This document shows, in pieces, positions 23,012-31,932 of a DNA stretch of 64,000 bases; position 1 is the first letter of the stretch, and each line of letters opens with the position of its first letter. Made by a program: the position numbers and the translations under genes. The notes under the pieces were generated by a model. That model worked only from the letters and a program-made list of their open reading frames with translations. It made no database searches and was not told where the DNA came from. This stretch comes from Streptomyces sp. NRRL WC-3605 (GTDB taxonomy: Bacteria > Actinomycetota > Actinomycetes > Streptomycetales > Streptomycetaceae). The stretch is from positions 161,103 to 225,102 of the forward strand of contig NZ_LLZN01000056.1 in NCBI RefSeq assembly GCF_001509795.1, read 5' to 3'.

Positions 23012-23794
23012 GTGCCGCGCATGCTCGACGTCAGCGACGAGGTACGTGCCGAGATCGGCGACGAGGAAGCCGACCGGCTGCTCGCCGGGGAGAACGCCCC
23101 GGGCAGCTACGACTGCACGTCCTGCCGTACCCCGGGCGACTCCGGACAGGAGCGCACCAGCACCGTCCTGTTCATCGGCGAGGAGACCGCCGTCCTCGCC
23201 TTCGCCCACGCCACCTGCCTGCCCTCACAGGTCGTCCAGGTGACCGAGGACCAGCTGCGGGGAGCGGTGAAGTCCATCACCGGCGACCGCGTCGACCCCG
23301 AGCCCGAGCGGGTCGTGCCGGAGCAGGCCGTGCTGGGCGTGACCAGCGGACTGGTGCTGATCGCCGGGGAGCTGCACCCCGCCCTGGTCGTCGAGCCGAC
23401 CGGCCCGATCGTGCGGCCCGGCGCGACCGGCACCGGCGACGACTTCCTCCCGCTGCTGATCGAGCAGGGTTTCATGCCGGCGACGGAACTGGCGGAGGTG
23501 CCGCCCGTGCTGCACGGCTGGTCCGTGCTGCTGGCGATGGGCCAGCTGCACGCCGTTCTGCAGCCGGGTCCGAACGGCGGCCAGCCGGTGGCCTGGTGGC
23601 AGGCCCACCAGCCGCTCCAGGTGACCGACGGCTGGCGGGCGGCCGCCAACAAGCACCAGCAGGTGCTGATGTTCGCGGCCCCGGCGGGCTCCATCGGCCG
23701 CCAGCCCCGCGAGGACCTGCTGCGCGGCGCGCTGGACAAGGCGGCGGCCAACGGGCAGCTGGTGGGGGCCGCGCTGCCGCTCGCGGGGACCTGA
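23012..23794 (+). CDS. Conserved actinobacterial hypothetical protein
   Basis: 260 residues, GTG 23012 after GAGGGAG. Soluble. An N-terminal segment has a CTSC pair (SYDCTSCRTPGD) and a later HATC, a possible zinc or redox site. The remainder is alternating beta/alpha with GVTSGLVLIAGELHPALVVEP, LLIEQGFMPATELAEVPPVLHGW and a Trp-rich QPVAWWQAHQPLQV. I do not recognise a characterised family. It stands alone between the Rpf region and another small hypothetical. Confidence 0.6.
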   Translation: MPRMLDVSDEVRAEIGDEEADRLLAGENAPGSYDCTSCRTPGDSGQERTSTVLFIGEETAVLAFAHATCLPSQVVQVTEDQLRGAVKSITGDRVDPEPERVVPEQAVLGVTSGLVLIAGELHPALVVEPTGPIVRPGATGTGDDFLPLLIEQGFMPATELAEVPPVLHGWSVLLAMGQLHAVLQPGPNGGQPVAWWQAHQPLQVTDGWRAAANKHQQVLMFAAPAGSIGRQPREDLLRGALDKAAANGQLVGAALPLAGT

Positions 23795-23924
23795 CCGCGC
23801 CCGTCCGCCGGGCCCGTCACCCTCGGGCGGACGGGCCGGGGCGGCCGTGCACCGGAGGCTCCGCACGCCCCTTTGGTGCGCTCACCGGCCGCATCCCTTC
23901 CGGTGCCGGGTCGTTTGGACATAC

Positions 23925-24275
23925 GTGCATGCATACGACGTTCCCCGCTATCAGGGTGGCTCCTCGCCCACGCCGATCTACGACGCGCTCTACGCCGAGT
24001 ACGTCAAGTCCTTCCGCTCCCTGCCGGGAGACCGCAGCGGCGAGGAGGATCTGGGGTTCGTCGCCTTCGGGAACATCCAGCGCGGTACCGGCACCTACGG
24101 CGGCTACCGCCCGGGGTCGTTCAGCAGTTCGTACAGCGCCTACAGCGCGGGGGCGCACAGCGCCCGGCACCACGGCGGGCCGCAGCCGCAGTGGCAGCGC
24201 GTCGGGCACATCGGGCCCCAGAGCGGCGGGATGCAGCACGTCCCGGCGGCGCTGCCGCCGGCGCGCAGGGGCTGA
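23925..24275 (+). CDS. Small hypothetical protein, Gly/Ser/Tyr-rich
   Basis: 116 residues from GTG 23925 (start uncertain; there is no good ribosome site, and an upstream ATG would add 26 Arg/His-rich residues that look non-coding). The N-terminus YDVPRYQGGSSPTPIYDALYAEYVKSFRSLPGDRSGEED is the best-structured part. From about residue 50 the chain is low-complexity Ser/Gly/Tyr/His, ending VPAALPPARRG. No domain recognised. Convergent with der across a perfect terminator palindrome. Confidence 0.55.
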   Translation: MHAYDVPRYQGGSSPTPIYDALYAEYVKSFRSLPGDRSGEEDLGFVAFGNIQRGTGTYGGYRPGSFSSSYSAYSAGAHSARHHGGPQPQWQRVGHIGPQSGGMQHVPAALPPARRG

Positions 24276-24280
24276 CGGAC

Positions 24281-24322
24281 ATGACGAAGGGGCGGTCCCG
24301 ATCGGGACCGCCCCTTCGTCAT
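24281..24322. terminator. Bidirectional terminator before der
   Basis: Perfect 42-nt palindrome with 21-nt arms (left arm begins ATGACGAAGGGGCGGTCCC), 5 nt after the rightward stop and 4 nt beyond the der stop codon. It should end both convergent transcripts. Confidence 0.88.
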
Positions 24323-24326
24323 GGCG

Positions 24327-25805
24327 TCACTTCTTCTTGCCGCGCTTCTCGCGCACACGCACGGAGATGTGGATCGGCGTGCCCTCGAAGCCGAACTCCT
24401 CGCGCAGGCGGCGCTCGATGAACCGGCGGTAGCCCGCCTCGATGAAGCCGGAGGCGAACAGCACGAACCGCGGCGGCTTCGTGCCGGCCTGGGTGCCGAA
24501 GAGGATGCGGGGCTGCTTGCCGCCGCGGATCGGGTGCGGGTGGGCGGCGACCAGTTCACCCAGGAAGGCGTTCAGGCGGCCGGTGGGGACCCGGGTCTCC
24601 CAGCCCGCGAGGGCCGTCTCGATCGCCGGGACCAGCTTCTCCATGTGCCGCCCGGTGCGGGCCGACACGTTCACCCGGGGTGCCCAGGAGACCTGGCCGA
24701 ACTCGGTCTCGATCTCCCGCTCCAGGTAGTAGCGGCGCTCCTCGTCGAGGTTGTCCCACTTGTTGTAGGCGATGACGATGGCGCGGCCCGCCTCGACGGC
24801 CATGGTGACGATCCGCTGGTCCTGGACCGAGATGGACTCCGAGGCGTCGATCAGGATGACCGCGACCTCGGCCTTCTCCACGGCGGCCGCGGTGCGCAGC
24901 GAGGCGTAGTAGTCGGCGCCCTGCTGCAGGTGGACCCGCTTGCGGATGCCCGCCGTGTCGACGAACTTCCAGGTGACGCCGCCCAGTTCGATCAGCTCGT
25001 CGACCGGGTCGCGAGTGGTTCCGGCGAGTTCGTTGACGACGACGCGCTCCTCGCCCGCCACCTTGTTCAGCAGGGAGGACTTGCCGACGTTGGGGCGCCC
25101 GATGAGGGCGATGCGGCGCGGGCCACCCACGGCCGTGCCGCCGAAGGTCTGCGCGGGCGCGGTGGGCAGGACCTCCAGGACGGCGTCCAGCATGTCGCCG
25201 GTGCCGCGGCCGTGCAGCGCGGAGACCGGGTGCGGCTCGCCGAGCCCGAGGGCCCACAGGTAGGCCGCGTCGGCCTCGCCGCTGGGGCCGTCCACCTTGT
25301 TGGCGGCCAGCACGACGGGCTTGCCGGCCTTGCGCAGCAGCCGGACGACGGCCTCGTCGGTGTCGGTGGCGCCGACCTTGGCGTCCACGACGAACACGAC
25401 GGCGTCGGCGGCCTCGATCGCGTACTCGGCCTGGGCGGCCACGGAGGCGTCGATGCCGAGGACGTCCTGCTCCCAGCCGCCGGTGTCGACGACCTTGAAG
25501 CGGCGGCCCGCCCACTCGGCCTCGTAGGTGACGCGGTCGCGGGTGACGCCGGGCTTGTCCTCGACGACGGCCTCGCGGCGGCCGATGATCCGGTTGACGA
25601 GGGTCGACTTGCCGACATTGGGCCGGCCGACGACGGCGAGCACGGGCAGCGGGCCGTGCCCGGCCGCCTCGATCGCGCCCTCGACGTCCTCGAGGTCGAA
25701 GCCCTCTTCCGCGGCGAGCTCCATGAACTCCGCGTACTCGGCGTCGCCAAGCGCTCCGTGGTCGTGCTCCTCGCCCGAGCCCTCGGAGTGGATGTGGTCG
25801 TTCAT
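24327..25805 (-). CDS. der: Ribosome-assembly GTPase Der (EngA)
   Basis: 492 residues from ATG 25805, which has GAAGG at a good distance; an ATG 7 codons upstream lacks a ribosome site. Two tandem G domains: GRPNVGKST and DTGGWEQD (first), then GRPNVGKSS and DTAGIRKR (second), each with NKxD-type motifs (NKVD, NKWD). A C-terminal KH-like domain ends in [10 protein letters not shown]. An acidic N-terminal extension of about 55 residues precedes the first G domain, as in other actinobacterial Der proteins. It acts in maturation of the 50S subunit. Last gene of the minus-strand aroH-tyrA-cmk-plsC-der series, 78 nt after plsC. Confidence 0.95.
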   Translation of the reverse strand: MNDHIHSEGSGEEHDHGALGDAEYAEFMELAAEEGFDLEDVEGAIEAAGHGPLPVLAVVGRPNVGKSTLVNRIIGRREAVVEDKPGVTRDRVTYEAEWAGRRFKVVDTGGWEQDVLGIDASVAAQAEYAIEAADAVVFVVDAKVGATDTDEAVVRLLRKAGKPVVLAANKVDGPSGEADAAYLWALGLGEPHPVSALHGRGTGDMLDAVLEVLPTAPAQTFGGTAVGGPRRIALIGRPNVGKSSLLNKVAGEERVVVNELAGTTRDPVDELIELGGVTWKFVDTAGIRKRVHLQQGADYYASLRTAAAVEKAEVAVILIDASESISVQDQRIVTMAVEAGRAIVIAYNKWDNLDEERRYYLEREIETEFGQVSWAPRVNVSARTGRHMEKLVPAIETALAGWETRVPTGRLNAFLGELVAAHPHPIRGGKQPRILFGTQAGTKPPRFVLFASGFIEAGYRRFIERRLREEFGFEGTPIHISVRVREKRGKKK

Positions 25806-25883
25806 GAAGTCCGTACCTTCGTTCATCGTGGTGATCGGTGGAGCGGCGGGTGGTCCACCCGCTGATCCACTACTCAGTGTCGC

Positions 25884-26528
25884 CTAGCGACCGGTCAGTC
25901 GCCTGGCGTTTTCCAGGTGCGCGGTGAGCTCCTTCTGGATGCGCTCCGTCGCCTCGTCCAGCGCGCGACGGGTGCGCCGCCCGCTTCCGTCGCCCGCGTC
26001 GAACGGGTCGCCGAAGACGACGTCCACGCGGTGCCGCAGCGGGGGCAGCCCCTTGATCAGCCGTCCGCGCTTCTCAGAACTTCCCAGCACCGCGACCGGG
26101 ACGATCGGGGCGCCGCCGCGCACGGCGAAGTACGCGAGTCCGGCGCGCAGCGACGCGAAGTCGCCCTCGCCCCGGGTGCCCTCGGGGAATATGCCGAGGA
26201 CGCCGCCCTGGCCCAGCACGTCGAGCGCGCGGGTGATGGCCGTGCGGTCGGCGGAGTGCCGGTCCACCTTCAGCTGCCCGATGCCGGTCAGGAAGGGGTC
26301 GAGCGGGCCGACGAAGGCTTCCTTCTTGATCAGGAAGTGCACGGGCCGGGGTGCGACGCCCATCACCATGGGCCCGTCGATGTTGTGGCTGTGGTTGACC
26401 GCGAGGATCAGCGGCCCGGTGGCGGGCACCTTCCAGGCGCCCAGGACGCGCGGCCGCCACAGCCCGTACATCAGGCCGACGCCGATCCGCCGCCCGATGT
26501 CGGCACCGCGCTCGGATGCTGCTGTCAC
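25884..26528 (-). CDS. 1-acyl-sn-glycerol-3-phosphate acyltransferase (PlsC family)
   Basis: 214 residues. GTG 26528 overlaps the cmk stop (GTGA), preferred over an upstream ATG inside cmk. Family motifs in order: NHSHNID (HX4D catalytic motif, about residue 48), LIKKEAFVGPL, then FPEGTRGEG and IVPVAVLGSSE. A single amphipathic/hydrophobic N-terminal region anchors it to the membrane. Predicted reaction: acylation of lysophosphatidate to phosphatidate in phospholipid synthesis. Translationally coupled to cmk. Confidence 0.88.
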   Translation of the reverse strand: MTAASERGADIGRRIGVGLMYGLWRPRVLGAWKVPATGPLILAVNHSHNIDGPMVMGVAPRPVHFLIKKEAFVGPLDPFLTGIGQLKVDRHSADRTAITRALDVLGQGGVLGIFPEGTRGEGDFASLRAGLAYFAVRGGAPIVPVAVLGSSEKRGRLIKGLPPLRHRVDVVFGDPFDAGDGSGRRTRRALDEATERIQKELTAHLENARRLTGR

Positions 26529-27211
26529 TTGGCGGCCCGCTTCTCCTCGACGAGCGTGACGACGCACTCGATGACCTGCTGGAGGGTGAGCTCGGTGGTG
26601 TCCACCTCGACCGCGTCGTCCGCCTTGGCCAGCGGGGACGTCTTACGGGTGGAGTCGGCGGCGTCGCGCTTGAGCAGCGCCTCGCGGGTGGAGTGCACGT
26701 CGGCGCCCTTGAGCTCCCCGCTGCGGCGGGCGGCGCGCGCCTCGGCGGAGGCGGTGAGGAAGATCTTCAGGTCGGCGTCGGGGAGGACGGTGGTGCCGAT
26801 GTCGCGTCCCTCGACGACGATGCCGCGCTCGGCGGAGGTGGCGATCGAGCGCTGCAGCTCGGTGATCCTGGCGCGCACCTCGGGCACCGCGCTGACCGCG
26901 CTGACCTGGGAGGTGACCTCCAGCGTGCGGATCGGGCCGGCGACGTCGACGCCGTCCACGGTGATCGTCGGGCCCGTCGGGTCGGTGCCGGAGACGATCT
27001 CGGGCTTGCCCGCCACGGCGGCGATCGCGGACGGGTCCTCTATGTCGATGCCGTTGGTCACCATCCACCAGGTGATCGCCCGGTACTGGGCGCCGGTGTC
27101 CAGGTAGCTCAGTCCGAGCTGCGCGGCGACGGCCTTCGAGGTGCTCGACTTGCCCGTGCCGGAGGGGCCGTCGATGGCGACAATCACGGGCTTGGCGGCA
27201 CCGTTTTCCAC
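26525..27211 (-). CDS. cmk: Cytidylate (CMP/dCMP) kinase
   Basis: 228 residues from GTG 27211, which is preceded by AGGAAGG; an in-frame upstream start lies in the gap to tyrA. P-loop IDGPSGTGKSSTSK, substrate-binding LDTGAQYRAITW, the CMP-binding insert ITVDGVDVAGPIRTLEVTSQVS and VVEGRDIGTTVLPDADLKIFLTASAEARAARR are all characteristic. Phosphorylates CMP and dCMP with ATP in the cytoplasm. Followed by plsC with a 4-nt overlap; der follows further on, the common cmk-plsC-der order. Confidence 0.95.
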   Translation of the reverse strand: MENGAAKPVIVAIDGPSGTGKSSTSKAVAAQLGLSYLDTGAQYRAITWWMVTNGIDIEDPSAIAAVAGKPEIVSGTDPTGPTITVDGVDVAGPIRTLEVTSQVSAVSAVPEVRARITELQRSIATSAERGIVVEGRDIGTTVLPDADLKIFLTASAEARAARRSGELKGADVHSTREALLKRDAADSTRKTSPLAKADDAVEVDTTELTLQQVIECVVTLVEEKRAAK

Positions 27212-27341
27212 GGGAGGACACCTTCCTGGTGCTGTGGGGCGGGAGTATGGGGACGCGAGGGCGCCCCGCACAAGGTTACTGGGTGCGCGTCACTCGTCCG
27301 GCCGCGCCCGGACCGGGGGCCGGCGCCGGCCGCGGGGCCGT

Positions 27342-28427
27342 CTACTGCCGGATCGCCCAGCCCCGCTCCCGCAGGGCCGCGGTGAGCACCGGGGCCGCCT
27401 TCGGTTCCACCATGAGCTGCACCAGACCGGCCTGCTGCCCGGTGGCGTGCTCGATGCGGACGTCCTCGATGTTGACGCCGGCCCGGTCGGCGTCGGCGAA
27501 GATCCGCGCCAGCTGTCCGGGCTGGTCGTCGATGAGCACGGACACGACGTCGTAGACCCGCGGAGCCGTGCCGTGCTTGCCGGGGACCCGCACCTGTCCG
27601 GCGTTCCCTCGGCGCAGGACGTCCTCGATGCCGGAGACGCCCTCCAGCCGCTTGTCCTCGTCGGAGGACTGCAGCGCCCGCAGCGCCCGGACGGTCTCCT
27701 CCAGGTCGGCGGCGACGTCCGTGAGCAGGTCGGCGACCGGTCCGGGGTTCGCGGAGAGGATGTCGATCCACATCCGGGGGTCGGAGGCGGCGATCCGGGT
27801 CACGTCCCGGACGCCCTGGCCGCACAGCCGTACGGCCGCCTCCTCGGCGCCCTCCAGGCGGGCGGCGACCATGCTGGACATCAGGTGGGGCATGTGGGAC
27901 ACCAGGGCGACCGCGCGGTCGTGGGCGTCGGCGTCCATGACGACCGGGACGGCGCGGCAGTGCGAGACCAGTTCCAGGGCGAGGTTCAGCACCTCGGTGT
28001 CGGTGTCCCGGGTGGGGGTGAGCACCCAGGGGCGGCCCTCGAAGAGGTCGCCGGTGGCGGCCAGCGGGCCGGACTTCTCGCGCCCCGACATGGGGTGGGT
28101 GCCGATGTACGCGGTCAGGTCGAGGCCCAGCGCCTCCAGGTCGCGGCGGGGTCCGCCCTTGACGCTGGCGACGTCGAGGTAGCCGCGGGCCACGCCCCGG
28201 CGCATCGCGTCGGCGAGGACGGCCGCCACGTGCGCGGGCGGCGCGGCGATGATCGCGAGGTCGACGGGGCCGTCGGGCGCCTCGTCGGTGCCGGCGCCGA
28301 GCGCGGCGGCCGTGCGGGCCTGCTCGGGGTCGTGGTCGGCGAGGTGGACGGTGACGCCCCGCTGGGACAGGGCGAGGGCGGCGGAGGTGCCGATGAGTCC
28401 GGTGCCGATGACGAGTGCGGTTCTCAC
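27342..28427 (-). CDS. tyrA: Prephenate dehydrogenase with C-terminal ACT domain
   Basis: 361 residues. GTG 28427 overlaps the aroH stop codon (GTGA). N-terminal Rossmann domain (VIGTGLIGTSAALALSQRG), then IGTHPMSGREKSG with the catalytic His, and the all-helical dimerisation region (SHMPHLMSSMVAARL). Residues about 280-350 are an ACT domain (VLIDDQPGQLARIFADADRAGVNIEDV), typical for tyrosine feedback control. Oxidises prephenate to 4-hydroxyphenylpyruvate with NAD(P)+ in tyrosine synthesis. Directly follows its pathway partner, chorismate mutase. Confidence 0.93.
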   Translation of the reverse strand: MRTALVIGTGLIGTSAALALSQRGVTVHLADHDPEQARTAAALGAGTDEAPDGPVDLAIIAAPPAHVAAVLADAMRRGVARGYLDVASVKGGPRRDLEALGLDLTAYIGTHPMSGREKSGPLAATGDLFEGRPWVLTPTRDTDTEVLNLALELVSHCRAVPVVMDADAHDRAVALVSHMPHLMSSMVAARLEGAEEAAVRLCGQGVRDVTRIAASDPRMWIDILSANPGPVADLLTDVAADLEETVRALRALQSSDEDKRLEGVSGIEDVLRRGNAGQVRVPGKHGTAPRVYDVVSVLIDDQPGQLARIFADADRAGVNIEDVRIEHATGQQAGLVQLMVEPKAAPVLTAALRERGWAIRQ

Positions 28428-28786
28428 TGGGCGATGTCCTTGCGCAGGGCGGCCGCGGCCCCCAGGTAGACGTGGGCGATCTCGGCGCGGGGCCGGTCGG
28501 ACTCGATGTGCGCGAGGACCCGGACGACGCGGGGCATGGCGCCCTCGATGTCGAGTTCCTGGGCGCAGATCAGGGGGACGTCCACGATCCCGAGCTTGCG
28601 GGCGGCGGCCGCGGGGAAGTCGCTGTGCAGGTCGGGGGTGGCCGTGAACCAGATGCTGATCAGGTCGTCCGCGGTGAGGTCGTTGCGTTCGAGGACGGCG
28701 GTGAGCAGGGCCCCGACCCGCTCGTCCATGTGGCCGGCCTCGTCCCGATCCAGCTGGACGGCCCCCCGGACCGCTCGTACCGCCAC
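28424..28786 (-). CDS. aroH: Chorismate mutase, AroH type
   Basis: 120 residues, the normal size of the monofunctional AroH class. GTG start with GGAG upstream. Conserved features: VRAVRGAVQLDRDEAGHMDERV, with the active-site Arg early in the chain, LISIWFTATPDLHSDFPAAAAR, VPLICAQELDIEGAMPRVVRVLAH and AHVYLGAAAALRKD. Forms a trimer that converts chorismate to prephenate in the cytoplasm; the product is used by TyrA, whose gene overlaps the stop by 4 nt. Confidence 0.95.
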   Translation of the reverse strand: MAVRAVRGAVQLDRDEAGHMDERVGALLTAVLERNDLTADDLISIWFTATPDLHSDFPAAAARKLGIVDVPLICAQELDIEGAMPRVVRVLAHIESDRPRAEIAHVYLGAAAALRKDIAQ

Positions 28787-29035
28787 GGCGCTGCTCCTTG
28801 CTGACGTACCGATCGCCTCTACGCGGGTCCAGCCTAGTCAGCCCGCACACCGCCCACGCACCGCGCCCGTACGCTGAGACGCCGCCCGGTACGGGACGAA
28901 TGCTCGATTCAGGGTGCGGTTCCCGAATTACCACTTCTTGGGTGCTTCGGATGCGAAGATGCTGCTGCTCCTGCCCGGAGCGGGTCGCCCACGACCCCTT
29001 GGCCCCCCTCTCGCGCACACCTCCGGAGTGACGAC

Positions 29036-29464
29036 ATGACCAACCGTCCGACGCGACGACACCTCCTCATCGCGACGGGCACGGCGGGCGCCGCCGCGCT
29101 CACCGTCGGCTGCGGGGACTCCGGCGACGGCGACTCGTCGTCGAACGTCTCCCCCGGCCGGTCCGGCGGGACGCCCGGCCAGGAGCTGACCACGACCGAC
29201 GCCGTCCCGGTGGGGGGCGGCAAGATCTTCGCCGACGAGAAGGTCGTGGTGACCCAGCCCGAGGAAGGGCGGTTCAAGGCGTTCTCCGCGATCTGCACGC
29301 ATCAGCAGTGCCTGGTCGCCACCGTCGCCGACGGCACGATCGACTGCCCGTGCCACGGCAGCAAGTTCAAGATCACGGACGGTTCGGTGGCGAACCCGCC
29401 GGCCACCCGGCCGCTGCCGCCGGAGAACATCGTGGTGGAGGGAAATTCGATCCGCCTGGTGTGA
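29036..29464 (+). CDS. Tat-exported Rieske [2Fe-2S] lipoprotein
   Basis: 142 residues, ATG with GGAG 7 nt upstream. The N-terminus has a twin-arginine motif (TRRHLLIAT) and a lipobox LTVGC, so it is probably a Tat-dependent lipoprotein anchored to the outer face of the membrane. After a Ser/Gly linker comes a Rieske domain with both cluster motifs, CTHQQC and CPCHGS, and FKITDGSVANPPATRPLPP. It would carry electrons outside the membrane; the partner is unknown and no cytochrome gene is adjacent. Confidence 0.88.
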   Translation: MTNRPTRRHLLIATGTAGAAALTVGCGDSGDGDSSSNVSPGRSGGTPGQELTTTDAVPVGGGKIFADEKVVVTQPEEGRFKAFSAICTHQQCLVATVADGTIDCPCHGSKFKITDGSVANPPATRPLPPENIVVEGNSIRLV

Positions 29465-29474
29465 CCGGGGCCCG

Positions 29475-29480
29475 TACGCT
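29475..29480 (+). promoter_or_regulatory. Putative -10 of a leaderless nucleotidyltransferase transcript
   Basis: TACGCT ends 7 nt before the ATG at 29488 and no ribosome site is present. Same arrangement as five other genes in this window. Confidence 0.35.
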
Positions 29481-29487
29481 GCCGGAC

Positions 29488-30231
29488 ATGCGCCCCGAGA
29501 CCCTGGTCCGCGACCACACGATCTACTCCTGTGTCATGGGGTCGCGCGCCTTCGGTCTCGCGACGGACGGCAGCGACACCGACCGCCGGGGCGTCTTCCT
29601 CGCCCCCACCGCCCTGTTCTGGCGCTTCGACAAGCCGCCGACGCACGTCGAGGGACCGCTGCCCGAGCAGTTCGGCTGGGAGCTGGAACGCTTCTGCGAA
29701 CTGGCCCTGCGCGCCAACCCGAACATCCTGGAGTGCCTGCACTCCCCGCTCGTCGAGTACGCCGACGCCACCGGGGACGAGCTCCTCGCCCTGCGCGAGG
29801 CGTTCCTGTCCCGGCAGGCGTACGAGACGTTCACGCGGTACGCGCTCGGCCAGCGCAGAAAGCTGGAGGCGGGCCTGCCCGCCCACGGCACCCCGCGCTG
29901 GAAGCACGCCATGCACCTGCTGCGCCTCCTGGCGAGCGCCCGCGACCTGCTGCGCACCGGCCGCATGACGCTCGACGTAGGGGACGCGCGGGCGTCCCTG
30001 CTGGAGGTCAAGCGCGGCGAGGTCCCCTGGCCGGAGGTGGAGGCCCGGATGACCCGCCTGGCCGCGGAAGCCGAGGAGGCCCTGCACCGAAGCCCGCTGC
30101 CGGCGGAGCCGGACCGGCGCCGGGTGGAGGACTTCCTGGTCCGGGTCCGGCGCGCCTCAGCCCTCCAGCCGTACGCGGACGACGAAGGCGTGCAGGGCGT
30201 CGTAGGCGCTGGGGGCGTCGGGCAGCGCTGA
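29488..30231 (+). CDS. Predicted nucleotidyltransferase (COG3541-like), copy 1
   Basis: 247 residues from ATG 29488. The N-terminus carries a Pol-beta nucleotidyltransferase motif, VMGSRAFGLATDGSDTDRRG (GS followed by DxD), then a mostly helical domain (LRANPNILECLHSPLVEY; KHAMHLLRLLASARDLLRTGRM). This matches the COG3541-type group of predicted nucleotidyltransferases; the substrate is unknown. The last 25 residues lie antisense to the 3' end of the paralogous gene on the other strand, with which it overlaps by 75 nt. Confidence 0.75.
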   Translation: MRPETLVRDHTIYSCVMGSRAFGLATDGSDTDRRGVFLAPTALFWRFDKPPTHVEGPLPEQFGWELERFCELALRANPNILECLHSPLVEYADATGDELLALREAFLSRQAYETFTRYALGQRRKLEAGLPAHGTPRWKHAMHLLRLLASARDLLRTGRMTLDVGDARASLLEVKRGEVPWPEVEARMTRLAAEAEEALHRSPLPAEPDRRRVEDFLVRVRRASALQPYADDEGVQGVVGAGGVGQR

Positions 30232-30906
30232 GGCGGCCTGCGCCTCGTCGAGCACGGCGTGCAGACGCTCCACGTCGGCCGCCACGCGCGCGTGGTCGAC
30301 GCCGGCGTCCCCGTGCTCGCGTTCGGCCTTCGCGGCGATCAGCTCGGGCAGATAGCCGGGCCCGCCGACCGCTTCCAGCAGGGTGGGCAGGTGGGGTTCG
30401 ACCTCGCCGCTGCGCATCAGGTGGATGCCGGTGAGCAGGACGCGGAAGGTGTAGAGCAGCGGCTTGAGCTCCCTGGTCCGCTCGAACAGCCGCCACTGCG
30501 TGGTGGCGAACCCCCGGTAGTGGTGGGCGTGGTGTGCGGTCAGGACCCCCGGCGCGAGCTCGGCCAGCTCGCGGTGGGCGTCGGTGGTGTGCACGACGAG
30601 CGGGGAGAGCAGCTGCTCCAGCACATAGCCGTTGCGGCGCAGCATGAGCCGTACGAACTTGCGCAGGTCGTGGGTGACCAGGTCCATCTCGACGCCGTCG
30701 CGCACCCACATCCGGGAGCGGGTCTCGTCCGGCTCCCGCAGCCCGACGAGGTCGGCGGCCGGCAGCAGGTGGACCCCGCGCAGGTCGACGTCCGAGTCAC
30801 GCGACGGGAAGCCGTAGAGGTGGGCGCCGGAGACGGTCGCGAACAGCACGGGGTCCGGCTGCTCCGCGATGACGGGAGTGAGGTCGAGGTCGAGGGCGTC
30901 GAGCAT
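30157..30906 (-). CDS. Predicted nucleotidyltransferase (COG3541-like), copy 2
   Basis: 249 residues, ATG 30906, 3 nt after the stop of the ADP-ribosylglycohydrolase gene and without its own ribosome site, so translation is probably coupled. Motifs parallel copy 1: TVSGAHLYGFPSRDSDVDLRG (DxD), a third acidic residue in VEMDLVTHDLRKFVRL, then MLRRNGYVLEQLLSPLVV and a helical C-terminal part (YTFRVLLTGIHLMRSGEV). The substrate is unknown. Third gene of the NrtR operon, which ties it to NAD/ADP-ribose metabolism by context. Confidence 0.78.
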   Translation of the reverse strand: MLDALDLDLTPVIAEQPDPVLFATVSGAHLYGFPSRDSDVDLRGVHLLPAADLVGLREPDETRSRMWVRDGVEMDLVTHDLRKFVRLMLRRNGYVLEQLLSPLVVHTTDAHRELAELAPGVLTAHHAHHYRGFATTQWRLFERTRELKPLLYTFRVLLTGIHLMRSGEVEPHLPTLLEAVGGPGYLPELIAAKAEREHGDAGVDHARVAADVERLHAVLDEAQAASALPDAPSAYDALHAFVVRVRLEG

Positions 30907-30909
30907 CGG

Positions 30910-31932
30910 TCAAGCGTCCCAGAGCGCTCCGAGGGCCAGCAGGTCGCCCCGGTACTCGATCCGGTCGGCCCAGTCGGCGGGCCAGGCGTCCGCGCCGAGG
31001 TGGGCGCCGGCGAACGCCCCGGCCAGGCAGGCGATCGAGTCGGAGTCCCCGGCCGTGCAGGCGGCCCGGCGCAGGGCGGTCAGCGGCTCGTCGACGAACC
31101 ACAGGAAGCACAGCAGCCCGGTGGCCAGCGCCTCCTCGGCGATCCAGCCCTCGCCGGTGGCCAGGCAGGGGTCGGTCTCCGGCGACACGGACCGGACGGC
31201 CTCCTGGAGCCGGTCCAGCACGGCCAGGCAGTCGTCCCAGCCGCGCGCGATGAAGTGCTCGGGGGTGGGGTCCTGGGAGCGGGTCCACAGGTCGCCGAGC
31301 CAGCGCTCGTGGTAGCGGGTGCGGTTGTCGTAGGCGTAGGACCGCAGCAGTCCGACCAGCCCGGCGGGGTCGGCGCCGCGCGCGAGGAGGTGCACGGCGT
31401 GCGCGGTCAGGTCGGACGCGGCGAGCGCCGTGGGGTGCCCGTGGGTGAGCCCGGACTGCAACTGGGCGGCGCCGGCGCGCTGTTCGTCGCCGAGCCCGGG
31501 GACGAGGCCGAGGGGGGCGACGCGCATGTTGGCGCCGCAGCCCTTGGAACCGATCTGCGAGGCGTCCTGCCAGGGCCTGCCGTCGTCCTTCAGCAGATTG
31601 CACGCGACCAGGCAGGTCCGGCCCGGCGCACGGTTGTTCTCAGGCGACTGGTACCAGTCCACGAACTCCTCGCGTACGGGCCGCTCCAGCCGCTCGGGCC
31701 CGAGCGGACCGCGGTCCATCGCCGTCCGCAGCCCCTTCCCCAGGGCCAGGGTCATCTGGGTGTCGTCGGTGACGATGGCCGGCTTCGGCAGGGGCATCTC
31801 GCGCCAGGGGCCGCACTTGGCGAGGATCGACGGCACGTCGTTGAACTCCGTCGGGAAGCCCAGCGCGTCGCCGAGGGCGAGCCCGAGCAGGGAGCCGGTG
31901 GCGGCGCGCTTGCGGACGGTGGTGGCGGTCAT
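30910..31932 (-). CDS. ADP-ribosylglycohydrolase family protein
   Basis: 340 residues, ATG 31932 after GGAAGGACG, overlapping the upstream nrtR stop (ATGA). ARH-family metal and substrate motifs: GSLLGLALGDALGFPTEF at the N-terminus, TDDTQMTLALGKGL (first DDT), and near the C-terminus GDSDSIACLAGAFAGAHLG. By family it removes ADP-ribose from proteins or small molecules, releasing ADP-ribose, which the upstream NUDIX protein could sense or hydrolyse. Cytoplasmic; no signal peptide. Confidence 0.88.
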   Translation of the reverse strand: MTATTVRKRAATGSLLGLALGDALGFPTEFNDVPSILAKCGPWREMPLPKPAIVTDDTQMTLALGKGLRTAMDRGPLGPERLERPVREEFVDWYQSPENNRAPGRTCLVACNLLKDDGRPWQDASQIGSKGCGANMRVAPLGLVPGLGDEQRAGAAQLQSGLTHGHPTALAASDLTAHAVHLLARGADPAGLVGLLRSYAYDNRTRYHERWLGDLWTRSQDPTPEHFIARGWDDCLAVLDRLQEAVRSVSPETDPCLATGEGWIAEEALATGLLCFLWFVDEPLTALRRAACTAGDSDSIACLAGAFAGAHLGADAWPADWADRIEYRGDLLALGALWDA

